From an uncultured Rhizobiaceae group bacterium (GTDB taxonomy: Bacteria > Pseudomonadota > Alphaproteobacteria > Rhizobiales > Rhizobiaceae), in assembly GCA_937930635.1 (NCBI GenBank), contig CALHCF010000002.1:124001-188000 (forward strand): DNA of 64,000 nucleotides. Reading direction: 5' to 3'. Shown one piece after another: positions 1 to 8,587 of this stretch; position 1 is the stretch's first letter, and each line of letters begins with the position of its first letter. Made by a program: the position numbers and the translations under genes. Under the pieces are notes generated by a model, which ran no database searches, was not told where the DNA came from, and saw nothing but the letters and a program-made list of their open reading frames with translations.

Positions 1-785
1 AAGGTATATTTGACGAGCAGACAGTTCTCATTACCGGCGCTGCTGGCGGTTTTGGCCGCTCCGCATCCAGTCTCTTTGCAGCTGAAGGCGCAAACCTCGT
101 CCTGTCGGACTTGAACAGCGACGGGCTGGCGGAGCTTGCGGCTGATCTGGAAGGGCAGGGGGCGGCTGTGGTCACACTTGGCGGCAGTGTTGGTGAAGAA
201 GGCCATTGCCGTGAGACGGTTGAGCTTGCGCTGAATCGGTTTGGACGTCTCGACGTGGCGATCAACAATGCGGGCATCGGTCATGATCCCGCCAAAACCG
301 CCGATGTCGATTCAAAACAGGCATTGATGACAGTCCAGATTGATTTGATGGGTGTTTTTTATGGCATGAAACACCAGATCCCGGCGATGGAGACAGCGTT
401 CAAGGAGCAGAAGCGCCCAGGCAGCATTTTGAATGTATCGTCAGCGGCAGGTATGGGTGGAGCGCCGACGCTGGGCATGTATGCGGCTGCAAAACACGGC
501 GTGATTGGACTAACCAAGTCAGCTGCGCTTGAATATGCGCGTCGCGGTATCCGCATTAACGCCCTGTGTCCGGCCTTTGCCCGCACGCCGATGGTCGAAG
601 AAGGCCTGCTTGCCTCAGCCGGCGGGACGCCGGAAGCGGAAAAGCAGCTGACAAGAGGAATTCCAATGCGTCGTGTTGCAGAACCCGAAGAGATAACCCG
701 TTCGATGTTATGGATTTGTGATCCGCGCAATTCATTCATGACCGGACATGCGATCGCCCTGGATGGTGGTACAAGCGCGCTTTAG
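1..785 (+). CDS. SDR family oxidoreductase (5' end outside window)
   Basis: NAD(P)-dependent short-chain dehydrogenase/reductase, cut by the left edge; the frame is open from base 3, so the true start lies upstream. The Rossmann cofactor motif TGAAGGFG is near the edge, followed by NNAG and the catalytic YxxxK (Tyr codon at 480, Lys codon at 492) with the preceding SSAAG serine region. The C-terminal GHAIALDGG stretch is typical of classical SDRs. It ends 9 bases before an acyl-CoA dehydrogenase on the same strand, so a 3-hydroxyacyl-CoA or related alcohol oxidation step is plausible. The substrate cannot be read from sequence. Confidence 0.9.
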   Translation, partial: GIFDEQTVLITGAAGGFGRSASSLFAAEGANLVLSDLNSDGLAELAADLEGQGAAVVTLGGSVGEEGHCRETVELALNRFGRLDVAINNAGIGHDPAKTADVDSKQALMTVQIDLMGVFYGMKHQIPAMETAFKEQKRPGSILNVSSAAGMGGAPTLGMYAAAKHGVIGLTKSAALEYARRGIRINALCPAFARTPMVEEGLLASAGGTPEAEKQLTRGIPMRRVAEPEEITRSMLWICDPRNSFMTGHAIALDGGTSAL

Positions 786-794
786 GAGGCAGCA

Positions 795-1991
795 ATGGAT
801 CTGAATTATACGGCTGAAGAGCAGGCGTTTCGCGACGAAGTGAAGACGTTTTTCGATAAGAAATTGCCAGGGCGACTTGCCGACAAGGTAAAATCGAAGA
901 AGCGCCTCACGAAGGAAGATCAGGAAGAATGGCACGCGATATTAAATGAAGCTGGCTATTTGAGTGCCCACTGGCCTGAAGAGTTTGGTGGCAAAGCCTG
1001 GAACGCCATACAGCGCGATATGTTTGATGTTGAAGCCAATATTGCCGGTGCACCACGCGTTGTGCCCTTTGGTGTTAATATGCTGGCTCCGGTGCTGATG
1101 GCTTTCGGCTCATCTGAACAACAGAAGCACTATTTACCCCGTATTCTTGATGGCACGGATTGGTGGTGTCAGGGCTATTCTGAACCGGGGGCGGGTTCTG
1201 ATCTCGCTTCCCTGAAAATGACAGCGGAGCGACAGGGTGACCACTACATCCTCAATGGCCAAAAAACCTGGACAACACTGGGCCAGCACGCCGACTGGAT
1301 TTTCTGCCTAGTGCGCACGTCCAAAGAGGGCAAGCAGCAGGAAGGCATTTCCTTTATTCTGGTGGACATGAACACGCCGGGTGTGGAGGTGCGCCCGATC
1401 ATTTTGCTGGAAGGCACGCATGAAGTGAATGAGGTGTGGTTCACCGACGTCAAGGTTCCCGCTGAAAATCTCGTGGGTGAAGAAAACAAGGGTTGGACTT
1501 ACGCCAAATATCTGCTGGTTCATGAGCGCTCGGGCATCGCCGGTGTCGGGGATGCTCTGGCGGGTATTGAGCATCTCAAGCACATTGCGCGAGACCAGAA
1601 AAAGGACGGTAAGCCGCTCGCTGATGACCCCATGTTTGCGGCGCGTTTAGCGCAACTGGAGATTGACCTGTCCGCCATGCGCACCACCAATATGCGTGTT
1701 ATGCAGGCAGCCAGCAGCGGTGCGCCTCCTGGGCCTGAGACATCCATGCTCAAAATCAAGGGCACGGAACTGCGCCAGTCAATAAACGATCTCACGCGTC
1801 GTGCGCTTGGCCCTTACGCCATGCCATTTGTCTCTGAAGCGCTGGAGGCGGGGTATAATCAGGAGCCCGTTGGACCCGATTATGCCAACCCGGTTTCAAT
1901 GGACTATTTCAACCATCGCAAGACGTCGATCTATGGCGGTTCAAACGAGGTTCAGCGCAATATTATTTCCAAGATGATGATGGGACTGTGA
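795..1991 (+). CDS. acyl-CoA dehydrogenase family protein (first of a pair)
   Basis: FAD-dependent acyl-CoA dehydrogenase of 398 residues, the usual length. An AGGAGG Shine-Dalgarno overlapping the end of the SDR gene sits 5 bases before the ATG. Seen in order: the helical N-terminal domain, the substrate/FAD region YSEPGAGSDLASL, TWTTLGQHAD, and the C-terminal IYGGSNEVQRN segment. At the position where medium-chain enzymes carry the catalytic Glu of IYEGT this protein has Gly, so the base must come from elsewhere or from a partner. Three bases separate it from the next acyl-CoA dehydrogenase, suggesting co-translation and possibly a hetero-oligomer. Electrons should go to ETF. Confidence 0.93.
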   Translation: MDLNYTAEEQAFRDEVKTFFDKKLPGRLADKVKSKKRLTKEDQEEWHAILNEAGYLSAHWPEEFGGKAWNAIQRDMFDVEANIAGAPRVVPFGVNMLAPVLMAFGSSEQQKHYLPRILDGTDWWCQGYSEPGAGSDLASLKMTAERQGDHYILNGQKTWTTLGQHADWIFCLVRTSKEGKQQEGISFILVDMNTPGVEVRPIILLEGTHEVNEVWFTDVKVPAENLVGEENKGWTYAKYLLVHERSGIAGVGDALAGIEHLKHIARDQKKDGKPLADDPMFAARLAQLEIDLSAMRTTNMRVMQAASSGAPPGPETSMLKIKGTELRQSINDLTRRALGPYAMPFVSEALEAGYNQEPVGPDYANPVSMDYFNHRKTSIYGGSNEVQRNIISKMMMGL

Positions 1992-1994
1992 TCG

Positions 1995-3119
1995 ATGGAT
2001 TTCAATCACACGCAAGAACGCCAGATGCTTGCCGACATGACGGGCCGGTTTGTGCGCGAACAATACCCCATCGAAAAACGCCACGAGATTGCCGCTTCAC
2101 AAGAAGGCTTCTCTCGCGAGTTGTGGAGCCAAATGGCGGAGCTGGGATTGATCGGCGCGTTGTTTCCCGAGGAAGCCGGTGGTTTCGGCGGGACTGGTTT
2201 TGATATTGCCGTGGTCTTTGAACAGCTTGGCCGCGGTCTTGTTGTCGAGCCTTTTCTTGCAAGTCTGCTTGCAGGAACGGTGCTAAGTCGCGGGAATGAA
2301 TCGCAGAAGTCACTTCTGGAAAATGTCATAAGCGGTGAAACCATTCTCGCATTGGCCCACGGAGAGCCGGCAAGCCGCTACATGCTAAGCCATGTGGAAA
2401 CGACTGCAACGAAAACCGGGGAAGGCTGGCAGTTGAACGGCAACAAGGCTGTGGTGATCAATGGTGACACGGCTGATCAGTTGATTGTCTCTGCACGCGT
2501 GAACGGCGAAATGGACGATACAGATGGCATCGCCCTGTTTCTTGTGCCCGCTGATACAGATGGCATTAACCGGCGTGGCACCAGCACCGTGGACGGATAC
2601 CGAACTGCCGAAATTGCCTTGAGCAACGTAGCGGTCGGTGAGGATGCGGTTGTTGGCGACGCCGGTGATGCCTACGCCAATCTGCAGACATCCTATCTTC
2701 TGGGAACGCTCGCCGTCTGTGCGGAGGCTTTAGGCGCCATCGAAGTCGCCATTGAGCTTACTCTTGATTACATGAAAACCCGCAAGCAGTTCGGTGTTCC
2801 CATCGGCAAATTTCAGGCGCTGCAACACCGCATGGCTGACATGATGACCGAACGGGAGCAAATCCGGTCCGCTGTCATCAATGCGGCGGGCAATCTCGAT
2901 CTGGTCGACCGGGAGTGGTATATTTCAGCGGCAAAAAATCTGGTGGGCCGGTCCGGCCGCCTGATTGCCGAGGAAACAATCCAGATGCACGGTGGTATCG
3001 CCATGACCTGGGAATATGCTGCGGGTCACTATGCCAAACGTATTGTCATGATCGATCACATGTTTGGCGATGTTGATCATCACCTCGAGCGCATCATGAA
3101 GCTTGGCAGGGTTGCCTGA
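1995..3119 (+). CDS. acyl-CoA dehydrogenase family protein (second of a pair)
   Basis: Second acyl-CoA dehydrogenase, 374 residues, a shorter and divergent paralogue of its neighbour. The N-terminal domain (LGLIGALFPEEAGGFGG), a weak middle beta domain and the C-terminal signature TRKQFGVPIGKFQALQH, then QMHGGIAMTWEY, are visible. The mid-region lacks the clear GSD motif of the first protein. Unequal neighbouring pairs like this form alpha2-beta2 acyl-CoA dehydrogenases in actinobacterial steroid side-chain degradation; that this pair does so is inference. The thioesterase gene follows after 3 bases. Confidence 0.92.
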   Translation: MDFNHTQERQMLADMTGRFVREQYPIEKRHEIAASQEGFSRELWSQMAELGLIGALFPEEAGGFGGTGFDIAVVFEQLGRGLVVEPFLASLLAGTVLSRGNESQKSLLENVISGETILALAHGEPASRYMLSHVETTATKTGEGWQLNGNKAVVINGDTADQLIVSARVNGEMDDTDGIALFLVPADTDGINRRGTSTVDGYRTAEIALSNVAVGEDAVVGDAGDAYANLQTSYLLGTLAVCAEALGAIEVAIELTLDYMKTRKQFGVPIGKFQALQHRMADMMTEREQIRSAVINAAGNLDLVDREWYISAAKNLVGRSGRLIAEETIQMHGGIAMTWEYAAGHYAKRIVMIDHMFGDVDHHLERIMKLGRVA

Positions 3120-3122
3120 CAG

Positions 3123-3533
3123 GTGGATAGCAAAAGTCCCGAGAGAATAATTGCCGACGAAACCGGCCAACAGCGGACGCTTGGCTATGTCCATCATCTT
3201 TATGGTGATCGTTGCGAAACGATCATGGAAATGGATGACAGGCATACCAACCGTCATGGCGGGTTGCACGGCGGGATCAATGCCATTCTTCTCGACAGCG
3301 CATGTGGATTTGCCGCAAGCAGGGCCTGGTCCGATGATGGCAGTCAGCTGGTTGTGACACTTTCATTGACCACCAATTTCCTTGCACCGGCAAAAAGCGG
3401 GCCCATCAAGGCGATTGGCCGTGTGTCCCACGCGGGTCAATCTGTCGCCTATGCGGATGGTCAGGTTTTTGATGGGAACGGCATACTCATTGCTACCGGA
3501 TCAGGCGTTTTCAAACGTGTCAGGAACAGTTGA
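3123..3533 (+). CDS. PaaI/hotdog-fold thioesterase
   Basis: Small hotdog-fold acyl-CoA thioesterase of the PaaI/YbgC type, 136 residues. The conserved HGGLHGG turn followed by the helix AILLDSACG carries the usual catalytic region, and TTNFLAPA is the following strand. The start is GTG, 3 bases after the preceding stop, with the purine-rich end of the dehydrogenase gene as probable ribosome site. As last gene of the acyl-CoA cluster it would release CoA from products or dead-end intermediates. Substrate unknown. Confidence 0.87.
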   Translation: MDSKSPERIIADETGQQRTLGYVHHLYGDRCETIMEMDDRHTNRHGGLHGGINAILLDSACGFAASRAWSDDGSQLVVTLSLTTNFLAPAKSGPIKAIGRVSHAGQSVAYADGQVFDGNGILIATGSGVFKRVRNS

Positions 3534-3660
3534 GGACGCAGGCAGCAACACAATTGATCGTGCTGGTCTAGTGGTCTAATTACGTTCAGGAAAGTGCTGG
3601 ACTCTCGACAATCCCTGCAGATGCTGTGGTGATGGCCGGGAAAACCGAAGGACCGTATCC

Positions 3661-5346
3661 ATGAGTGACAATCTTGAACCACGCGAAAGCATGGAATTTG
3701 ACGTTGTAATAGTTGGCGGTGGTCCGTCTGGTCTTGCTGCGGCAATTCGGCTCAAACAACTTGATGCGGATATCAACATTGTTGTTCTGGAAAAGGGGGG
3801 CGAGATCGGCGCTCACATCCTGTCGGGTGCGGTGGTCGACCCTGTCGCCGTGGATCGCCTTTTCCCCGATTGGCGCAAGGAGGAAGATCATCCTTTCAAA
3901 GTACCTGTGAAGAAGGATCAGTTCTATCTCATGGGTGCGGGAGGAAAACTGCCTCTGCCGGTCTGGGCCATGCCGCCGCTGATGAACAATCACGGCAATT
4001 ACATTGTTTCACTGGGCAATGTATGCCGCTGGATGGCACAAAAGGCGGAAGCTCTGGGCGTGGAGGTTTTTCCCGGGTTTGCAGCATCAGCAGTGATTTT
4101 CAATGACCAAGGGGCCGTGATCGGTGTTGCGACAGGCGACATGGGGGTGCAGGCAGACGGAACACCCGGCCCGAATTTCGAGCGCGGCGTGGAACTGCAC
4201 GGCAAATATGTTTTGATTGGTGAGGGCGCGAGAGGTTCGCTGGCAAAGGTATTGATCAATCAGTTCAATCTGGACGAGAACAGCGACCCGCAAAAGTTCG
4301 GTCTTGGTTTCAAGGAGCTTTGGGAGATCGACCCTGCCAAACATTCTCAGGGCACCGTCATGCATTCGCTTGGCTGGCCCCTGCAAAACAATCAGGACGG
4401 TGGTTCTTTCATATACCACATCGAAGATAATCAGGTTTACGTCGGCTATGTGGTCGCTCTGGGATACAAAAATCCCTATCTCTCCCCGTTTGATGAATTC
4501 CAGAAATTCAAGACCCATCCTTCCATCGCCCCATTGCTGGAGGGTGGAAAACGCATTGCCTATGGTGCCCGTGCCATCACACAGGGCGGCTGGCAATCCG
4601 TGCCGAAACTGTCCTTTCCAGGCGGTGCGCTGATTGGCTGTTCAGCCGGCTTCGTCAACGTTCCGCGTATCAAGGGCAGCCACAATGCCATGTTGTCGGG
4701 CATGTTGGCTGCAGAGCACGTTGCAGAGGCTTTGAAAGAGGGCCGCAGCAATGATGAACTGGAAAGCTACGAAGCGGCGTGGCGCTCAAGCGATGTTGGC
4801 AAGGACCTCAAGCCTGTTCGTAACGTCAAACCTATGGTCACCAAATGGGGGTCGGTCCTGGGAACCCTGTTCAGTGGTCTCGACATGTGGTGCACATCGT
4901 TGCTGGGTGGCTGGTCTCCGTTTGGAACCATGAAACACGTCAAGGCAGACTATGAGGCAACTGAGAAAGCCAGCCAGCACAAACCCATCGAATATGATCG
5001 TCCCGACGGTGTGCTGACCTTTGACCGTTCATCCTCAGTGTTTCTTTCCAACACCAACCACGCGGAAGATCAGCCCAAGCATTTGCATCTCAAAGATGCT
5101 GATCTACAAAAATCTTCCGAGTTTGGAGAATTTGCAGGCCTGTCCAGACGTTATTGCCCGGTGGGCGTCTATGAATGGGTGGATGCTTCTGGCGATGCTG
5201 CAAAAGAAGGCGATGCCAGTGCAACATACGTGATCAATGCGCAAAACTGTGTCCATTGCAAAACCTGCGACATCAAGGATCCCAACCAGAACATTAACTG
5301 GGTGCCACCGCAGGGTGGTGAAGGGCCCGTTTATCCAAACATGTAA
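3661..5346 (+). CDS. electron transfer flavoprotein-ubiquinone oxidoreductase
   Basis: Membrane-associated ETF dehydrogenase that moves electrons from reduced ETF to ubiquinone. At 561 residues it is full length. The N-terminal FAD dinucleotide motif VIVGGGPSGLAAA is at about residues 16-28. Four cysteines for the 4Fe-4S cluster are at residues 499, 530, 533 and 536 (YCPVG and NCVHCKTC). The C-terminal PQGGEGPVYPNM ending is characteristic of the family. A GAAGGA ribosome site lies 8 bases before the ATG. Its position just after two acyl-CoA dehydrogenases fits the respiratory link of acyl-CoA oxidation. The 127-base gap upstream suggests its own promoter. Confidence 0.96.
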   Translation: MSDNLEPRESMEFDVVIVGGGPSGLAAAIRLKQLDADINIVVLEKGGEIGAHILSGAVVDPVAVDRLFPDWRKEEDHPFKVPVKKDQFYLMGAGGKLPLPVWAMPPLMNNHGNYIVSLGNVCRWMAQKAEALGVEVFPGFAASAVIFNDQGAVIGVATGDMGVQADGTPGPNFERGVELHGKYVLIGEGARGSLAKVLINQFNLDENSDPQKFGLGFKELWEIDPAKHSQGTVMHSLGWPLQNNQDGGSFIYHIEDNQVYVGYVVALGYKNPYLSPFDEFQKFKTHPSIAPLLEGGKRIAYGARAITQGGWQSVPKLSFPGGALIGCSAGFVNVPRIKGSHNAMLSGMLAAEHVAEALKEGRSNDELESYEAAWRSSDVGKDLKPVRNVKPMVTKWGSVLGTLFSGLDMWCTSLLGGWSPFGTMKHVKADYEATEKASQHKPIEYDRPDGVLTFDRSSSVFLSNTNHAEDQPKHLHLKDADLQKSSEFGEFAGLSRRYCPVGVYEWVDASGDAAKEGDASATYVINAQNCVHCKTCDIKDPNQNINWVPPQGGEGPVYPNM

Positions 5347-5357
5347 AGGAATCTGTC

Positions 5358-5828
5358 ATGGAAACGATTGAGTATCGCCGGGCCCGGCCCGAGGATGCTG
5401 CGGCAACGCTTGATCTCCAAAGGCAATTGTTTCCCACCGATCCTAATGTTCTCGTCGCTGAAGACTTTTCGGCGGATAAGACCGATGGTCCGATCATAAT
5501 TATCGCTGCACAAGACACCGAAATTCTTGGTTTCTGTGTCCTGCGTGATCGCAGCAAGCGCCCCTGGACCAGTATAGATTTTGTTGGAGTTGCAGAAAGC
5601 GGACGCGGCAAAGGCATCGGCCGGGAGTTGCTGGCCTGCACATTTGCAGCGGCTTCACGCCCTGTTGTGCGCCTTTTTGTGGCAGCTCAAAATACGGCGG
5701 CAAGAGCACTCTACAAGCGGCTTGGTTTCATGCACACGGGAACCAAGAAAAACCATTACCCGGACGGAGATGATGCGCTTGTGATGATGCGGCTGAAATT
5801 TTCTTCCAAGAGTCGCAAAACCAGCTGA
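5358..5828 (+). CDS. GNAT family N-acetyltransferase
   Basis: Single-domain GNAT acetyltransferase, 156 residues. The acetyl-CoA pyrophosphate loop is in SGRGKGIGRELL (motif A), followed by VAAQNTAARALYKRLGF (motif B) and a substrate-side C terminus. AAGGAA precedes the ATG. It begins 11 bases after the ETF-QO stop and may be read from the same transcript. The acceptor substrate cannot be predicted; the motif B form resembles RimI-like protein or small-amine acetyltransferases. Confidence 0.88.
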   Translation: METIEYRRARPEDAAATLDLQRQLFPTDPNVLVAEDFSADKTDGPIIIIAAQDTEILGFCVLRDRSKRPWTSIDFVGVAESGRGKGIGRELLACTFAAASRPVVRLFVAAQNTAARALYKRLGFMHTGTKKNHYPDGDDALVMMRLKFSSKSRKTS

Positions 5829-5866
5829 CCCCTGAAGGTCAGCAGCAAAGAGGTTCGAACTGTAAA

Positions 5867-6346
5867 ATGTCAAAAACCGACCTTCCCATTCTTGAGCAAC
5901 GGCGTATCGAAGCAAACATTATCAAGCCGATCTTCGAAGAGATGGTTTCGCGGCTGGGTCGTAAGCAGGCTGCAGAAATTCTCAACACGGCGATCACCCG
6001 CGATTCAATTGCCCAGGCGAAGGCTTATGCCGCGGCAGAGGGAGGTGAGCAGACATTGGCAAGTTTCCATGCCTTGTTACCGCAATGGAAGGCCAGTGGG
6101 GCGTTGGAAATCGACATGGTCGAGGAGAGCGAAACCCGCATGAGTTACAATGTAACGCGCTGCAAATACGCTGAAATGTATCAGGATATGGGGCTGGCAG
6201 ACGTCGGTCATATTCTCTCTTGTGGCCGCGACGGCACGTTCTGTACCGGGTACAACGAGAACATCAAACTGGAACGGACCCAGACCATCATGCAGGGTGC
6301 CAGCCATTGCGATTTCCGCTACCGCTGGGAAGAAACTGATGAGTGA
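5867..6346 (+). CDS. L-2-amino-thiazoline-4-carboxylic acid hydrolase family protein
   Basis: 159 residues. The C-terminal half has the family pattern NVTRCKYAEMY, then a CGRDGTFCTGYN stretch, then IKLERTQTIMQGASHCDFRY, as in the ATC hydrolase family. The named enzyme opens the thiazoline ring of D,L-ATC to N-carbamoyl-cysteine in cysteine production by pseudomonads; most family members, this one included, have no shown substrate. Cysteines in RCKY, SCGRD, FCTG and HCDF could support metal or redox chemistry. The gene overlaps the following flavoprotein gene by 8 bases, a sign of coupled expression. Confidence 0.82.
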   Translation: MSKTDLPILEQRRIEANIIKPIFEEMVSRLGRKQAAEILNTAITRDSIAQAKAYAAAEGGEQTLASFHALLPQWKASGALEIDMVEESETRMSYNVTRCKYAEMYQDMGLADVGHILSCGRDGTFCTGYNENIKLERTQTIMQGASHCDFRYRWEETDE

Positions 6347-6959
6347 CCGGGTCACTTCAATTGCTGATCTGGAAGCGCTCTATCCCGGCATCGCAAACAT
6401 TGCTCCCGCAACGATGCTGAAGGAAACTGCGGTTATCAACGACGAATACCGGCAGTTGATAGAGGCCGCGCCGTTCTTCGCAATTGCCAGCATCGGCCCT
6501 GACGGTATGGATTGTTCGCCGCGCGGTGATGGACCGGGCTGTGTACATATTCTTGATCAAAGCACGATTGCGTTTGCAGACCGGCGGGGCAACAACCGGC
6601 TTGATACGCTCCGCAATATTGTTGCCGACGACCGGGTGGCTCTGCTCTTTCTGATTCCCGGTTGGAATGAATGCCTGCGCATAAACGGCACGGCACAGAT
6701 CAGAACTGACCCTGACCTGCTTGCCTCGTTCCAACATCGGGGTGTGCACCCCGCCAGTGTTGTGGTGATCACGCTCCAAACAATGTATTTTCAATGCGCC
6801 CGCGCTATTAAACGCGCAGGTCTTTGGGACGAGGCATCAAGGGTTGGCGCAAAAACTTTGCCGACTGCAGGGCGTCTGGTGCAGTCTGTCATGCCAGAGT
6901 TTGATGCCCAAACCTATGATGGCGCTCTACAGGAGCGGCAGCAAAAGACGCTTTATTGA
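6339..6959 (+). CDS. pyridoxamine 5'-phosphate oxidase (PPOX)-type FMN-dependent protein
   Basis: Split-barrel flavoprotein of 206 residues. Seen are FFAIASIGPDGMDCSPRGD, FADRRGNNRLDTLRNIVAD and VALLFLIPG, matching the MSMEG_1061-type PPOX family that binds FMN. The ATG at 6339 lies within the preceding gene; an upstream ATG in the same frame at 6222 would add residues unlike the family and was not used. Overlap with the ATC-hydrolase-like gene suggests a joint role. A general oxidoreductase acting on a small molecule is the safest call. Confidence 0.88.
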   Translation: MSDRVTSIADLEALYPGIANIAPATMLKETAVINDEYRQLIEAAPFFAIASIGPDGMDCSPRGDGPGCVHILDQSTIAFADRRGNNRLDTLRNIVADDRVALLFLIPGWNECLRINGTAQIRTDPDLLASFQHRGVHPASVVVITLQTMYFQCARAIKRAGLWDEASRVGAKTLPTAGRLVQSVMPEFDAQTYDGALQERQQKTLY

Positions 6960-6979
6960 GGCAACAACCGGGAAGAAGA

Positions 6980-7408
6980 ATGGTGCCTGAAGACAAGACA
7001 AAACGTTTTCACGTTTCGACCGAACCCGGAATGATCCAATTCGACCGTGTCTGTGCCTTTATACAAAACAGTTATTGGGGGCAGGACCGCAAGGCGGAAG
7101 ACATTCGCGTGGCTCTTGAAAATTCGCTCTGTTTTTCCGCCTATTTTGAGAACGAGCAAGTTGGTTTCGCGCGTGTCCTGACTGACAGGCGGTATTTTGC
7201 CTATTTGTGCGACGTCATTGTTTTTGATGAATTTCAGGGGCGTGGCTTTGGCAAATTACTCATGAAGGAAGTCATGAACCACAAGGACCTGAAAAGCGTT
7301 CGCTGGGCGATGTTGTCCACTCGTGATGCCCATGGCCTGTATGAGCAATCTGGCTTTCGATTGTTGCAGGAAACGGAAAAATTCATGGAGCTTGTTCAGC
7401 AGCCCTGA
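6980..7408 (+). CDS. GNAT family N-acetyltransferase
   Basis: 142-residue GNAT enzyme. The acetyl-CoA site is at EFQGRGFGKLLMKEV, with the acceptor-side strand DAHGLYEQSGF near the end. The ATG at 6980 has GGAAG just upstream and is preferred over an in-frame TTG at 6956 that overlaps the preceding stop. The SYWGQDR region near the N terminus resembles the COG0454/YjdJ-like subgroup. It closes a run of four small enzymes on the plus strand and converges on ackA with a single base between the stops. Confidence 0.87.
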   Translation: MVPEDKTKRFHVSTEPGMIQFDRVCAFIQNSYWGQDRKAEDIRVALENSLCFSAYFENEQVGFARVLTDRRYFAYLCDVIVFDEFQGRGFGKLLMKEVMNHKDLKSVRWAMLSTRDAHGLYEQSGFRLLQETEKFMELVQQP

Positions 7409-7409
7409 A

Positions 7410-8582
7410 TCAGATCATCGCCGCCACATGCTGCGCGATCATCAGTTCTTCGTTGGTCGGCAGAACAAAAATACGGACCCGGCTGCGATCTGAGCTGACG
7501 ACCTGGGCATTGCGGCGGTTTCGGTCTTCATCAAGCTCCAGCCCCAGCCAATCCATGTCATCGCAGATCCGTTCACGAACCGGCACGGCGTTTTCTCCAA
7601 TTCCACCCGTAAACACAACGGCATCCAACCCGCCCAGAATGGCGGCCATGGCGCCGATCTCGCGGCGGATACGAAAGATGAAATAGTCAATCGCCTGCGC
7701 CGCTTCAGGCTTGTTGGAGGACAACAACACCCGCATGTCGCTTGAAAGGCCCGACAGACCTTTCAAACCTGACTCGCGATAGAGCATCTGTTCGATCTCG
7801 GCGGCACTCATGCCCATCTGATCCATCAGATATAAAACAGCGCCGGGGTCCAGTTGCCCGCAACGGGTGCCCATGGGCAGGCCGTCCAAAGCTGAAAAGC
7901 CCATGGTGGAGCCGATGGACTGTCCGTCCCGAACCGCACACATGGATGCCCCATTGCCCAGATGGGCAACCACGACATTGCCGTCCTGATAAAAGGGCGC
8001 GATTTCATCAAGCTTTTGAGAAATATATTCGTAGGATAGCCCGTGAAATCCAAACCGCCGTACTCCTCGATCATAGAGTTTTCGGGGGAGGGCGAAGGTG
8101 TCATTCACCCAGGGGTGAGACCGATGAAAGGCTGTATCAAAACAGGCAATTTGAGGGGCATCCGGAAAGGCAGCCTGTGCCGCTGCAACCCCCGCAAGAT
8201 TATGCGGTTGGTGCAGTGGCGCGAAAGGTGTGAGTGCTTTCAGTTGTGCTACGCAGGCGTCGTTCAGCAGGACCGGTTTATCGAAACTGACACCACCATG
8301 AACGATGCGATGGCCAACAGATGTGATTGTGGCATTGCCGGCATGTTTGGCGCTTGCGTCCAGTATGGTTGCCAATGCATCGCCCGGTGACCGGATTGCG
8401 CCTTCATCAAGATCCTGTTCGTCGAGGATTGAGCCATCCCCGCCTTTGATCTTCATGCGGGCATCCGAGCCAATGCCTTCCACCTGACCCTTTATGAGCA
8501 GCCCTGGCTGCTTTTTTGCTTCAAACACAGCAAATTTGACGGAGGATGACCCGGCATTGAGCGTAAGGATGGCTTGGTTCAT
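7410..8582 (-). CDS. ackA: acetate kinase
   Basis: ATP:acetate phosphotransferase interconverting acetate and acetyl phosphate in the cytoplasm; 390 residues, the usual size. The N-terminal LTLNAGSSSVKFAVF is the acetate/butyrate kinase signature. HRIVHGG, VAHLGNGASMCAV, the substrate loop MGFSALDGLPMGTRCGQLDP and VFTGGIGENA complete the actin-like fold. The start is the ATG at 8582; an upstream extension in the same frame has no similarity to the family. It lies 5 bases after the HAD phosphatase gene, so the two are probably cotranscribed. A phosphotransacetylase gene is not in the window. Confidence 0.96.
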   Translation of the reverse strand: MNQAILTLNAGSSSVKFAVFEAKKQPGLLIKGQVEGIGSDARMKIKGGDGSILDEQDLDEGAIRSPGDALATILDASAKHAGNATITSVGHRIVHGGVSFDKPVLLNDACVAQLKALTPFAPLHQPHNLAGVAAAQAAFPDAPQIACFDTAFHRSHPWVNDTFALPRKLYDRGVRRFGFHGLSYEYISQKLDEIAPFYQDGNVVVAHLGNGASMCAVRDGQSIGSTMGFSALDGLPMGTRCGQLDPGAVLYLMDQMGMSAAEIEQMLYRESGLKGLSGLSSDMRVLLSSNKPEAAQAIDYFIFRIRREIGAMAAILGGLDAVVFTGGIGENAVPVRERICDDMDWLGLELDEDRNRRNAQVVSSDRSRVRIFVLPTNEELMIAQHVAAMI

Positions 8583-8587
8583 CTGTA

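Noticed and set aside
6222..6338. N-terminal extension of the PPOX-type protein to an upstream ATG
   Set aside because: It lies inside the coding sequence of the ATC-hydrolase-like gene, and the added residues are not family-like.
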